Assembly (NCBI GenBank): GCA_944388075.1
Contig: CALXHI010000028.1
Coordinates: forward strand, 124,001 to 188,000
Length of the DNA stretch: 64,000 nucleotides
DNA from: an uncultured Clostridia bacterium
Lineage (GTDB): Bacteria > Bacillota > Clostridia > Oscillospirales > Ruminococcaceae
Direction of reading: 5' to 3'
Under the pieces are notes generated by a model that worked only from the letters and a program-made list of their open reading frames with translations, did not search any database and was not told the origin of the DNA. Position numbers and translations under genes: made by a program. How positions within the stretch are numbered: position 1 is the first letter of the stretch; each line of letters begins with the position of its first letter. Shown in pieces: positions 44,091-51,454 of the stretch.

Positions 44091-44119
44091 ATTATATCAA
44101 ACCTATACGCACTTGTCAA
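44091..44119 (-). promoter_or_regulatory. Promoter of the aldo/keto reductase gene
   Basis: Minus strand TTGACA (44,114-44,119), 17-nt spacer, TATAAT (44,091-44,096). Confidence 0.9.
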
Positions 44120-44129
44120 GCCCACAACG

Positions 44130-44486
44130 CTACAATCCAATGCGATACATCCGTGTCAATGCCGATTGCAATGCCGCAAGCTCTGCACCCAGTTCATCGC
44201 AATCCGACCGGTACAGCGGCTGTAAGCGAACCATGCTGTCCTGCACGGCGGCAACCTGCGCATTCGGCAGCAACAGTCGCAGCCACGGCTCATCCGTTTC
44301 CCATTGCTCAGTCAGGGTTTCCAATTCGGCTGTGATATCCGCATCGGCATAGAGGGCGATCTGTGCCTGTTCAGCATGATCGGCAAGCTGACTGCAACGC
44401 CGCCACACCTCCCACTGCGACCACCCCACCAACAGCAGTACCAGCGCACAGACTGCCAAGGTCACACCAATGCGCCCCCTGCTCAT
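44130..44486 (-). CDS. DUF4363 family membrane-anchored protein
   Basis: A 118-residue protein with one N-terminal membrane span (IGVTLAVCALVLLLVGW) and an external helical domain, of the DUF4363 type. Its start overlaps the end of the DUF421 gene by four bases, so the two are co-translated. This pairing is common in spore-forming Clostridia. The function is unknown. Confidence 0.78.
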   Translation of the reverse strand: MSRGRIGVTLAVCALVLLLVGWSQWEVWRRCSQLADHAEQAQIALYADADITAELETLTEQWETDEPWLRLLLPNAQVAAVQDSMVRLQPLYRSDCDELGAELAALQSALTRMYRIGL

Positions 44487-45160
44487 GGTGATTGCTCCTT
44501 TCGGATACAGCAATGCAGCCCTTGTGCATCCACCGTCAGCAGAAAAATTTCCGATGCGGAAAGCTGTTCCTTCGCAAGCATGGCATCGAGCTGCTCCGAG
44601 CATAGCCCTGCCGATGCCATCCCCTCCCGACTGATGCTGCCATCTGCAATCAACACCTCCGGCGGATTGCTGCTTGCACCGGCAAGTCCGAGATCGCTGC
44701 ATACCACCGGCTGACAGTCTGCCTTTGGATACACCGAGACCGACCCATCGGTTTCGACGATTGCAAACTGCACCTGCGTCAGGTCAAAGACATCTTTCGC
44801 CCGTAATGCCGCCATCAGGTCATCGAGAGAAAACCGAAGCCGCCGCATGGCTTGCTGATCGAGCTTCCCGTCCCGTATGATGATCTGCGGACTGCCCGAC
44901 AACAGACGCCGCAATCCCTTCCAACGCAGCGAACCCCATGACAGCATCACCTCAAAGCAAACCACCGTCAGAACCGGCACAATTCCCGTCAGCAGCGGCA
45001 AATCCTGATTTTCAAGCGGCAAGGTTGCCAGATTGGAAATGAGAATCGTGACCACCAATTCCGTTGGCTGCAATTCCCCGATCTGTCGCTTGCCCATCAG
45101 CCGTACCGCAAAAATCACCAGCGGATACAAAATCCATACCCGCAGAAAACAAACGAGCAT
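44483..45160 (-). CDS. DUF421 (YetF-like) membrane protein
   Basis: A 225-residue protein with three N-terminal spans, the family motif RLMGKRQIGELQPTELVVTI (residues ~18-37), and a soluble C-terminal domain (FSLDDLMAALR, then FAIVETDGSVSV). AGGAGGCG precedes the start at 45,160. It belongs to the YetF/YkjA/YrbG group, some members of which are spore-related. It forms a two-gene unit with the DUF4363 gene. The function is unknown. Confidence 0.88.
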   Translation of the reverse strand: MLVCFLRVWILYPLVIFAVRLMGKRQIGELQPTELVVTILISNLATLPLENQDLPLLTGIVPVLTVVCFEVMLSWGSLRWKGLRRLLSGSPQIIIRDGKLDQQAMRRLRFSLDDLMAALRAKDVFDLTQVQFAIVETDGSVSVYPKADCQPVVCSDLGLAGASSNPPEVLIADGSISREGMASAGLCSEQLDAMLAKEQLSASEIFLLTVDAQGLHCCIRKEQSP

Positions 45161-45236
45161 TCCGCACGCCTCCTGCCTGTTTTTGGGATAGTATGCCCCA
45201 AGCAGATTCGGCTTATGCGAAATACTCGTGTATCCG

Positions 45237-46070
45237 TCAGTTGGCAGCCGGAAATTCCCGGCGAATCCATGCAATGCAATCCGTGAACCACGATGCACAG
45301 ACCGAATTGCAATGCCAATCGCCCATAGCAGTTGTTTCATCGGAAAGCGACAGCCCATGTCCGCCATGCGGATAGATATGCAGCTCGAACGGGATATGAT
45401 GAGTCGCCAATGCCTGCGCCATCATCAGAGTATTCTCCACCGGTACGCAGTCATCATCACTGGTATGCCACAGGAATGTCTGCGGTGTATCGCCGTCCAC
45501 CTGCGTTTCCAGTGAAACCATGTCCATACGGCATTGACCGCCATCGGTCAGGTTATCGATCGAGCCGCGATGTGCGTTTTCGCCTGCTGTGATAACCGGA
45601 TAGCAGAGAATCTGTCCGTTCGGACGATAGGCGGCAGAATCCCCCATCACATCGGTCAAAACCGCATGATTCCAGTGTACACCAAGACTGCCTGCCAGAT
45701 GGCCGCCTGCCGAAAAGCCGCAAACCAGAATGCGGTTCGGGTCTACCTCATAGTCCTTCGCATGGCTGCGCACATAGGCCACCGCCGCCGCCAGCTCCAT
45801 CAATGCCATCGGGAACGGCTTCTTGACCACGCTGTAATTCAGTACGAATGCCTGTACGCCATACGATGCAAACCGCATCGCCACCGGAATGGCCTCCCGT
45901 TCTGAGCAATAATCATAGCCGCCGCCGGGACAAATCACGACTGCCGGACGAATTTTCCAACCGTTCTCCTGCGAAAAGGGCAGATAGACCGGCGTTAAGG
46001 TTGCAGGCTTCTCCGGTGCGGTCAGGTTTGCTGCGGCATACGGAACCTCCAATGTAATTTGCATATACAT
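45237..46070 (-). CDS. Alpha/beta-hydrolase esterase (acetyl-xylan-esterase-like)
   Basis: A 277-residue cytosolic esterase of the alpha/beta-hydrolase fold. An oxyanion loop CPGGGYDYCSERE, the nucleophile in GFSAGG, an Asp in HTSDDDCVPV and a His in YPHGGHGLSL form the catalytic set. Homologues deacetylate short xylo-oligosaccharides. There is no signal peptide. AAGGAGG is eight bases from the start at 46,070. It is transcribed from a promoter back-to-back with that of trmB. Confidence 0.88.
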   Translation of the reverse strand: MYMQITLEVPYAAANLTAPEKPATLTPVYLPFSQENGWKIRPAVVICPGGGYDYCSEREAIPVAMRFASYGVQAFVLNYSVVKKPFPMALMELAAAVAYVRSHAKDYEVDPNRILVCGFSAGGHLAGSLGVHWNHAVLTDVMGDSAAYRPNGQILCYPVITAGENAHRGSIDNLTDGGQCRMDMVSLETQVDGDTPQTFLWHTSDDDCVPVENTLMMAQALATHHIPFELHIYPHGGHGLSLSDETTAMGDWHCNSVCASWFTDCIAWIRREFPAAN

Positions 46071-46102
46071 TGCAATGCCTCCTTGAACAATAGATATCTC
46101 CA

Positions 46103-46131
46103 TTATAGTACAGAAGAATGTGCTTGTCAAG
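46103..46131 (-). promoter_or_regulatory. Promoter of the esterase gene
   Basis: Minus strand TTGACA (46,126-46,131), 17-nt spacer, TATAAT (46,103-46,108). Confidence 0.88.
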
Positions 46132-46132
46132 T

Positions 46133-46161
46133 TGCAATTTGCACGGAGTTATGATATAATG
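46133..46161 (+). promoter_or_regulatory. Promoter of trmB
   Basis: TTGCAA (46,133-46,138), 17-nt spacer ending TGA, TATAAT (46,156-46,161). Its -35 is one base from the -35 of the divergent esterase promoter. Confidence 0.88.
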
Positions 46162-46196
46162 TATTCAGAACCGATGAAACAGAAAGGAATTCGCCT

Positions 46197-46859
46197 ATGC
46201 GCATTCGACACAAACCGTGGGCAAGACCCGAAATCGCAGCCTCACCCTTCTGTATGGACGACCCCAAAGCCCTCAAAGGGCATTGGCGTAAACAATATGC
46301 CAAGCCCGATCAGCCTTTCTATCTCGAACTGGGCTGCGGCAAAGGCGGCTGGGTATCGCAGGCGGCATCGAGCCGTCCGCAGAATAACTATCTCGCACTC
46401 GATATCAAGAGCGAAATGCTCGGCATGGCAAAACGCAAAACCGGAGCCGCATTTGCCGCTGTCGGCAGAGAACCGGACAACATTCGCCTCGCCATCGTCA
46501 ATATCGAAAAAATCTCCGATATTCTCGCACCTGAGGACGGCGTTGACCGAATCTACATCAATTTCTGCAACCCTTGGCCGAAGGCAAGCCACAAAAAACG
46601 CCGTCTGACCCATCCTCGTCAGCTCGTGCAGTATCAAGCCATTCTGCATGGGGAACTGCATTTCAAAACCGATGATGACGATTTGTTTTTTGAATCACTC
46701 GAATACTTCAAGGAAAGCGGCTGGACGATTCTCTATCAGACCACCAATCTGCATGCAGACGAACCCGAGGACAATATCCGCACCGAACATGAGCAGATGT
46801 TTTCCGAGGAGGGCAAGACGATCAAGTTTCTGATTGCCGTACCGCCGCAGGCAGAGTAA
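46197..46859 (+). CDS. trmB: tRNA (guanine-N7)-methyltransferase
   Basis: Methylates G46 of tRNAs using S-adenosylmethionine. 220 residues. The SAM site is LELGCGKGGW; NFCNPWPKASHKKRRL (variant of FPDPWPKxRHxKRR) and KTDDDDLFF are TrmB motifs. GAAAGGAATT precedes the ATG. It is the first gene of a cluster running through the small cationic protein, pyrC and beyond. Confidence 0.95.
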   Translation: MRIRHKPWARPEIAASPFCMDDPKALKGHWRKQYAKPDQPFYLELGCGKGGWVSQAASSRPQNNYLALDIKSEMLGMAKRKTGAAFAAVGREPDNIRLAIVNIEKISDILAPEDGVDRIYINFCNPWPKASHKKRRLTHPRQLVQYQAILHGELHFKTDDDDLFFESLEYFKESGWTILYQTTNLHADEPEDNIRTEHEQMFSEEGKTIKFLIAVPPQAE

Positions 46860-46875
46860 CCACAGGAGGTGTACC

Positions 46876-47097
46876 ATGGTTGTATGGCGGCGCAGATTCC
46901 GCAACGGTCGCTCTTGGATTCATATCGGCTATGGCACACAAACGGCAGTCGGCAGTCAGCATCCAAGCGATTCCATACCCCTACAAGAGGGACTCAAGCT
47001 CTTGGGTGCATATGCCGTAGAACGCATCTGGGGATCATTCCGGACTGCCCGAACCATACGGCGCACCATTCGACAAGTGAAGAAAGCGGGGAAGTAA
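46876..47097 (+). CDS. Small cationic protein of unknown function
   Basis: A 73-residue protein rich in Arg, Lys, Gly and Trp (begins VVWRRRFRNGRSWIHIGYG, ends RRTIRQVKKAGK). AGGAGG lies seven bases before the ATG, and it sits 16 bases after trmB and one base before pyrC, so translation is likely. I do not recognise a domain. A nucleic-acid or membrane interaction is possible on charge alone. Confidence 0.65.
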   Translation: MVVWRRRFRNGRSWIHIGYGTQTAVGSQHPSDSIPLQEGLKLLGAYAVERIWGSFRTARTIRRTIRQVKKAGK

Positions 47098-47098
47098 A

Positions 47099-48385
47099 AT
47101 GCAATCCATTCTCATTCAAAAAGTGCATGTGATTGATACCATTCGGGACGAACGCTGTGATCTTTTGCTCGAGAACGGCAAGATTACCGAACTGGCAAAC
47201 AATCTCCATGTCGATGCGGATATCATCATTGACGGCAGTGCCTATGTTGCCATGCCCGGACTGTACGATATGCACGTGCATTTTCGTGATCCGGGACAAA
47301 CCCACAAGGAAGACCTGCAAACCGGTACAGCCGCCGCATTGGCAGGCGGTGTGACCGGCGTACTCTGTATGCCGAATACCACCCCGCCCATGGACAATGC
47401 CGAGCAGGTACGCAGCTATCTGGCACGAACCGCTGAAACCGGGCTCGCTGTCGGGCAGGCAGGTGCATTGACCATGGGACTGCGCGGCGAACAGCTCGCC
47501 GACTATGCCGCACTCAAAGCCGCCGGTGTCATTGCCCTCTCCGATGACGGCAGACCCGTTTCCGATGCCGAACGCATGGAGGCGGCGTTGCACAGCGCAA
47601 AGGCAGTCGGATTGCCGATCGTTTCCCATTGCGAGGATTTGGCAATCATCAACGGCGGCATTATGAATGCCGGTAAGGTTTCCGCCGAACTCGGTGTCAA
47701 GGGCATGGATCGCCGTTCCGAGGATTCGATGACACAGCGGGATATTGAACTTGCCGCCAAAACCGGAGCACAGCTCCATATCTGCCATGTCAGCACCAGA
47801 GGCAGTGTGCAGATTATCCGCAAAGCGAAAGCGGCAGGACTCCCGATTACCTGCGAAACCGCACCGCATTATTTCATGCTGACCGATGAAAAGCTCCGCA
47901 CACGAGATGCCGACTACCGCATGAATCCGCCCCTGCGCACCGAGGACGACCGCCTTGCCATCATCGAGGGCATTCTGGACGGCACGATCGATGCCATCAT
48001 CACCGACCATGCCCCCCATACGGCAGAGGAAAAAGCGGACTTTGCAGCAGCACCCAATGGCGTTGTCGGGTTGGAAACATCGCTTGCTGCCACGCTGACC
48101 GCATTCTATCACACCAATCAGGTGACGCTTGCCGATATCGTGCGTCTGATGAGCGATGCACCCCGCCGGATTCTGCATCTGCCAGCCCTGCGTTTACAGC
48201 CGGGTGCGCCTGCCGACCTGATTCTTGTGGATACCAAGCGCAAGTGGACAGTGGACCCTGCCAATTTCCGCTCCAAGTCAAAAAATTCAGCATTGAAAGG
48301 TATGGAACTGGTCGGCAAGAATGTATTGACCATCACAAACGGCATCATCCGCTATGCCGATCCCGTTTTCGGTTTTACCGTCTGA
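47099..48385 (+). CDS. pyrC: Dihydroorotase
   Basis: Closes carbamoyl-aspartate to dihydroorotate in pyrimidine synthesis. 428 residues, class I type. The metal motif is DMHVHFRDPG (His59, His61), PNTTPPMDN follows, and the catalytic Asp is in ITDHAPHT. It has the expected length for the Firmicute PyrC. It starts one base after the small cationic gene. Confidence 0.96.
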   Translation: MQSILIQKVHVIDTIRDERCDLLLENGKITELANNLHVDADIIIDGSAYVAMPGLYDMHVHFRDPGQTHKEDLQTGTAAALAGGVTGVLCMPNTTPPMDNAEQVRSYLARTAETGLAVGQAGALTMGLRGEQLADYAALKAAGVIALSDDGRPVSDAERMEAALHSAKAVGLPIVSHCEDLAIINGGIMNAGKVSAELGVKGMDRRSEDSMTQRDIELAAKTGAQLHICHVSTRGSVQIIRKAKAAGLPITCETAPHYFMLTDEKLRTRDADYRMNPPLRTEDDRLAIIEGILDGTIDAIITDHAPHTAEEKADFAAAPNGVVGLETSLAATLTAFYHTNQVTLADIVRLMSDAPRRILHLPALRLQPGAPADLILVDTKRKWTVDPANFRSKSKNSALKGMELVGKNVLTITNGIIRYADPVFGFTV

Positions 48386-48411
48386 CCATGATTACGAAAG
48401 GAGTATCTACC

Positions 48412-48894
48412 ATGTTGGAAAAAGAATTGCTGCAACTGCTCAAGCAAAATGCCAGACTGAGCAATGAGGAACTGGCTGTCATGCTGAACACCACCAAAAC
48501 CATTGTCGCCGATACCATTGCCACGCTCGAGCATACAGGCGTAATCAAGGGTTACAGCGTCATTGTTGACGAGGAGCTTGCCGAGCGTGATACCGTTTCC
48601 GCCTATATCGAGCTGCGCATCACCCCACAGCCTAACTGCGGCTTTGATGAATTGGCAAGAGCCATCAGCAGCTATGAGGAAGTCGATTCCGTCACGCTGA
48701 TGTCAGGCAGCTATGACCTCGGTCTGACCGTCACCGGCAAGAGCCTGCGAGATATCGCAAACTTTGTCGCACAGCGGCTCTCCACCATCAACGGTGTGCT
48801 GTCCACGGCAACCCATTTCGTCCTCAAACGCTATAAGGAGAAAGGCATTCTCATTCAGGGAGAGTCGGAAGATGAGAGGAGCGTCGTTTCATGA
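48412..48894 (+). CDS. Lrp/AsnC-family regulator
   Basis: A 160-residue regulator with an N-terminal helix-turn-helix (LSNEELAVMLNTTKTIVADT) and a C-terminal RAM-type ligand-binding domain (VDSVTLMSGSYDLGLTV). These sense amino acids. GAAAGGAGT precedes the ATG at 48,412. Its stop overlaps the next start (ATGA), so it is coupled with the aminotransferase and may control it. Confidence 0.92.
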   Translation: MLEKELLQLLKQNARLSNEELAVMLNTTKTIVADTIATLEHTGVIKGYSVIVDEELAERDTVSAYIELRITPQPNCGFDELARAISSYEEVDSVTLMSGSYDLGLTVTGKSLRDIANFVAQRLSTINGVLSTATHFVLKRYKEKGILIQGESEDERSVVS

Positions 48895-50084
48895 TCGCCT
48901 ATGACCAGATTCTCTCCCAACGGGCACAAAGCCTGCGGCCTTCACCGATTCGCCGTTTCTTTGATTTGGCGGAAACCATGGAGGGTGTGATCTCTCTGGG
49001 CGTGGGTGAACCGGATTTCCGTACCCCTTGGCCGATTCGCTCGACTGCCATTCACACGCTCGAGCGGCAAGCCATTGTCTATGGTGCAAACTCCGGTCTG
49101 ATGCAGCTGCGGCAGGAGGTTTCCAAATTCATGGCTCGTCGCTATGATCTGCACTACTGTCCGGAAAATGAACTGCTGATCACGGTCGGCGGCTCAGAGG
49201 GCGTTGATCTTGCCATTCGTACGCTGCTCAATCCCGGCGATGAAGTCCTGATTACAGAACCCTGCTTTGTCTGCTATGCACCGCTGGTCCAGATGGCAGA
49301 CGGCATTCCGGTTGCCCTGCCGACACGGCAGGAGGATCAGTTCCGCCTGACCGCAAAACGGCTTCGTGCCGCCATTACGCCGAAAACCAAGCTCCTGATT
49401 CTCTCCTATCCGAACAATCCGACCGGTGCTATCATGGAACACAAGGATTATGAGGCGATTGTCGAGGTACTGAAGGACACCAACATCATGGTGCTATCCG
49501 ATGAAATCTACTCGGAATTGACCTACGGCACAAAGCATTGCTCGATTGCATCGTTCGAGGGTATGCGGGAACGCACCATCGTTATCAACGGATTCTCCAA
49601 GGCATTTGCGATGACCGGCTGGCGTTTGGGCTGGATGGCTGCGCCCAATCCGATCATCGAGCAGGCACGTAAAATTCACCAGTACGGCATCATGTGCGCC
49701 CCGATGATCAGCCAACGGGCAGCCATCGAAGCCTTGCGCAGCTGCGACCAAGAGGTTGCACGCATGGTCGAGGAATATGACCACCGCCGCCGATTTCTGC
49801 TGTCTCGCTTCCAAGCGATGGGGCTGTACTGTTTCCCACCGGCCGGTGCATTCTACCTGTTCCCGAGCATCCGCTCCACGGGCATGACCGCTGAAGAATT
49901 TTGTGAACAGCTGCTGATGGAGGAAAAGGTTGCCGTCATTCCCGGCTCGGCATTCGGCGAATCCGGCAACTACAATATCCGCATTTCCTACGCCTACTCG
50001 CTCAAGCATCTGGCAGAGGCCGCAGACCGCATCGAACGGTTCTTAGAGCGCAGACGGCTGCCGGCACAGAACACGGAGGGTTGA
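48891..50084 (+). CDS. Class I/II PLP aminotransferase
   Basis: A 397-residue fold-type I aminotransferase of the aspartate/aromatic group. GVGEPDFRTP, YPNNPTG, the PLP Lys (about 237) in NGFSKAFAMTGWRLG and the substrate-binding Arg in NIRISYAYS are visible. It begins inside the Lrp gene's stop and is followed one base later by ispE. Amino-acid specificity is not resolved. Confidence 0.92.
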   Translation: MIAYDQILSQRAQSLRPSPIRRFFDLAETMEGVISLGVGEPDFRTPWPIRSTAIHTLERQAIVYGANSGLMQLRQEVSKFMARRYDLHYCPENELLITVGGSEGVDLAIRTLLNPGDEVLITEPCFVCYAPLVQMADGIPVALPTRQEDQFRLTAKRLRAAITPKTKLLILSYPNNPTGAIMEHKDYEAIVEVLKDTNIMVLSDEIYSELTYGTKHCSIASFEGMRERTIVINGFSKAFAMTGWRLGWMAAPNPIIEQARKIHQYGIMCAPMISQRAAIEALRSCDQEVARMVEEYDHRRRFLLSRFQAMGLYCFPPAGAFYLFPSIRSTGMTAEEFCEQLLMEEKVAVIPGSAFGESGNYNIRISYAYSLKHLAEAADRIERFLERRRLPAQNTEG

Positions 50085-50085
50085 T

Positions 50086-50970
50086 ATGACCGGCGAAACA
50101 CTGCGGTTACCGGCACCTGCTAAGGTCAATCTGTCGCTGGATATCACCGGTAAGCTGCCAAACGGCTACCATACACTGCGCAGCGTGTTTCAGGCGATTG
50201 ATATCTATGATATCCTAACGCTGACAAAAACCGAGGCAGACACGCCCTTGACGCTCACCTGCTCCGAGCCGGAAATTCCCTGCGACCACCGCAATTTGGT
50301 CTATCGTGCCGCAATGGCATTGCTCGGCGATACGCCCTGCGGTCTGCATATCCATCTCGAAAAGCAGATTCCCTCGCAAGCGGGTATGGGCGGCGGCAGC
50401 TCGGATTGTGCGGCGGCATTGCTCGGCATTTGCAAGCTATTTGCACTCCCGTTGACCGCCGAGGACTTGCGCCCCATTGCCGCAAAGCTCAGTGCAGATG
50501 TACCGTTCTTCCTCTACGGCGGCACGGCATTGGTCGAGGGCATCGGCGAACGCCTGACCCTATGTGACCCCATGCCGACTCGCATTCTGCTGATGGCAAA
50601 GGGCAAGGAGGGTGTATCGACCCCCGAGGGCTATCGCCGCATGGATGCGCTCACCATACAGCCCGAACCGCATACCGACGCCGTTTTGCAACAGCTGACC
50701 AATCCCGATGCCAACGCATTCTTTGCGGTATGCGGCAATGCCTTTGATGCCGTCACCGATTTGGCAGAAGTCGAACAAATCCGTGCCATCATGCGGCAGC
50801 ACGGGATTCGTCCGGTGCTGTCCGGCAGTGGTGCTGCCGTTTTCGGCGGCTGCGTGGATATGGCACAGGCAGAACGCTGTGCAGCCGATTTGCAGGCAGC
50901 GAAACTGCCCTTTGTACGCATTTGCCATACCATCCCCCACGGCATACAGTGCCAGTATTCGTATTTCTAA
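50086..50970 (+). CDS. ispE: 4-diphosphocytidyl-2-C-methyl-D-erythritol kinase
   Basis: A GHMP kinase of the methylerythritol-phosphate isoprenoid pathway. 294 residues. The N-terminal motif is LPAPAKVNLSLDITGKLPNG, and the ATP loop is IPSQAGMGGGSSDCAAAL, with LSGSGAAVFG near the C-terminus. The start is one base after the aminotransferase stop. Confidence 0.95.
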   Translation: MTGETLRLPAPAKVNLSLDITGKLPNGYHTLRSVFQAIDIYDILTLTKTEADTPLTLTCSEPEIPCDHRNLVYRAAMALLGDTPCGLHIHLEKQIPSQAGMGGGSSDCAAALLGICKLFALPLTAEDLRPIAAKLSADVPFFLYGGTALVEGIGERLTLCDPMPTRILLMAKGKEGVSTPEGYRRMDALTIQPEPHTDAVLQQLTNPDANAFFAVCGNAFDAVTDLAEVEQIRAIMRQHGIRPVLSGSGAAVFGGCVDMAQAERCAADLQAAKLPFVRICHTIPHGIQCQYSYF

Positions 50971-51009
50971 ACACCGTGCAAAATCCGGCTGGTTTTTTGT
51001 GCGGTGTTG
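50969..51009. repeat. Hairpin after ispE matching the left end of the dispersed repeat (inverted)
   Basis: The reverse strand begins GCAACACCGCACAAAAA, identical over 17 bases to the left end of copy B at 51,208. It folds into an imperfect stem (AACACCG...CGGTGTT) and may end ispE transcription, although the T-run is inside the stem. Confidence 0.6.
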
Positions 51010-51050
51010 CTATATCCATTTGGCTATGCCTGCTATACCAAAATACCTGT

Positions 51051-51079
51051 TTGCAATTTGGTCATTTTCGTGTTACAAT
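51051..51079 (+). promoter_or_regulatory. Promoter of the candidate small RNA
   Basis: TTGCAA (51,051-51,056), 17-nt spacer ending TGT, TACAAT (51,074-51,079). Confidence 0.8.
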
Positions 51080-51085
51080 GTCTTC

Positions 51086-51204
51086 AGAAAGCAACCAACA
51101 TAGCATGACCAACATGACAGTCTGTGGAGACTGTCCCCGAACCTGTTCCCCCTAGTGGCAGCGTTGGACTTGAAGTCCTTCGGGTTCGACGCGCCACCTT
51201 TTTT
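51086..51204 (+). ncRNA. Candidate ~119-nt small RNA
   Basis: Bounded by a consensus promoter and a strong intrinsic terminator with no gene between. It has a perfect 7-bp hairpin ACAGTCT-GTGG-AGACTGT (51,117-51,134), a C-rich single-stranded stretch, then a long terminator stem (51,155-51,197, GTGGC...GCCAC with ~17 pairs, several G-U) and TTTTTT. It does not match SRP, tmRNA, 6S, RNase P or tRNA features that I know. A 16-codon Cys-rich frame (51,105-51,155) lies inside but lacks a ribosome binding site. The repeat copy B begins four bases later. Confidence 0.65.
51155..51204 (+). terminator. Terminator of the candidate small RNA
   Basis: GTGGC-A-GCG at the base pairs with CGC-GCCAC, extended by GTTGGACTTG pairing with CGGGTTCGAC; six T follow. 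Confidence 0.85.
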
Positions 51205-51207
51205 AGG

Positions 51208-51379
51208 GCAACACCGCACAAAAACCGCCTGACGGCTTTGCACGTCATCTGCTTGCGCTTTTTCCGCCATATTTCACAAAAATGCTCGGGAATACACAGA
51301 GTATTCCCTGCGCTTTTTGTTTCATCTGACGAAAAAATCGACGGCGCATCTGACGCACAATCTGTGTGCGGTGTCGCCT
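51208..51379. repeat. MITE-like dispersed repeat, copy B
   Basis: About 172 bp, closely matching copy A at 24,312. Ends are inverted: GCAACACCGCACA at the left, TGTGCGGTGTCGCC at the right. The internal hairpin GGGAATAC/GTATTCCC is at 51,288-51,308. It lies between the small RNA terminator and the CE4 gene. It is non-coding. Confidence 0.85.
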
Positions 51380-51454
51380 TAGAATATCCGCCACGTTGCA
51401 ACGTACGGTTGATAGAGAAATAGATAAAATGAACACAAATGGGGTTTTTGAAAC

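Noticed and set aside
51105..51155. A 16-codon Cys-rich frame (TVCGDCPRTC) inside the candidate small RNA
   Set aside because: No ribosome binding site, and the hairpin structure explains the sequence better. It is noted as an alternative only.
51127..51197. tRNA-Sec-like or other tRNA-like segment (GGTTCGA near the 3' end, GACTTGAAGTC loop)
   Set aside because: No matching acceptor stem, D-arm or T-stem can be made on either strand; the bases form one long terminator hairpin instead.
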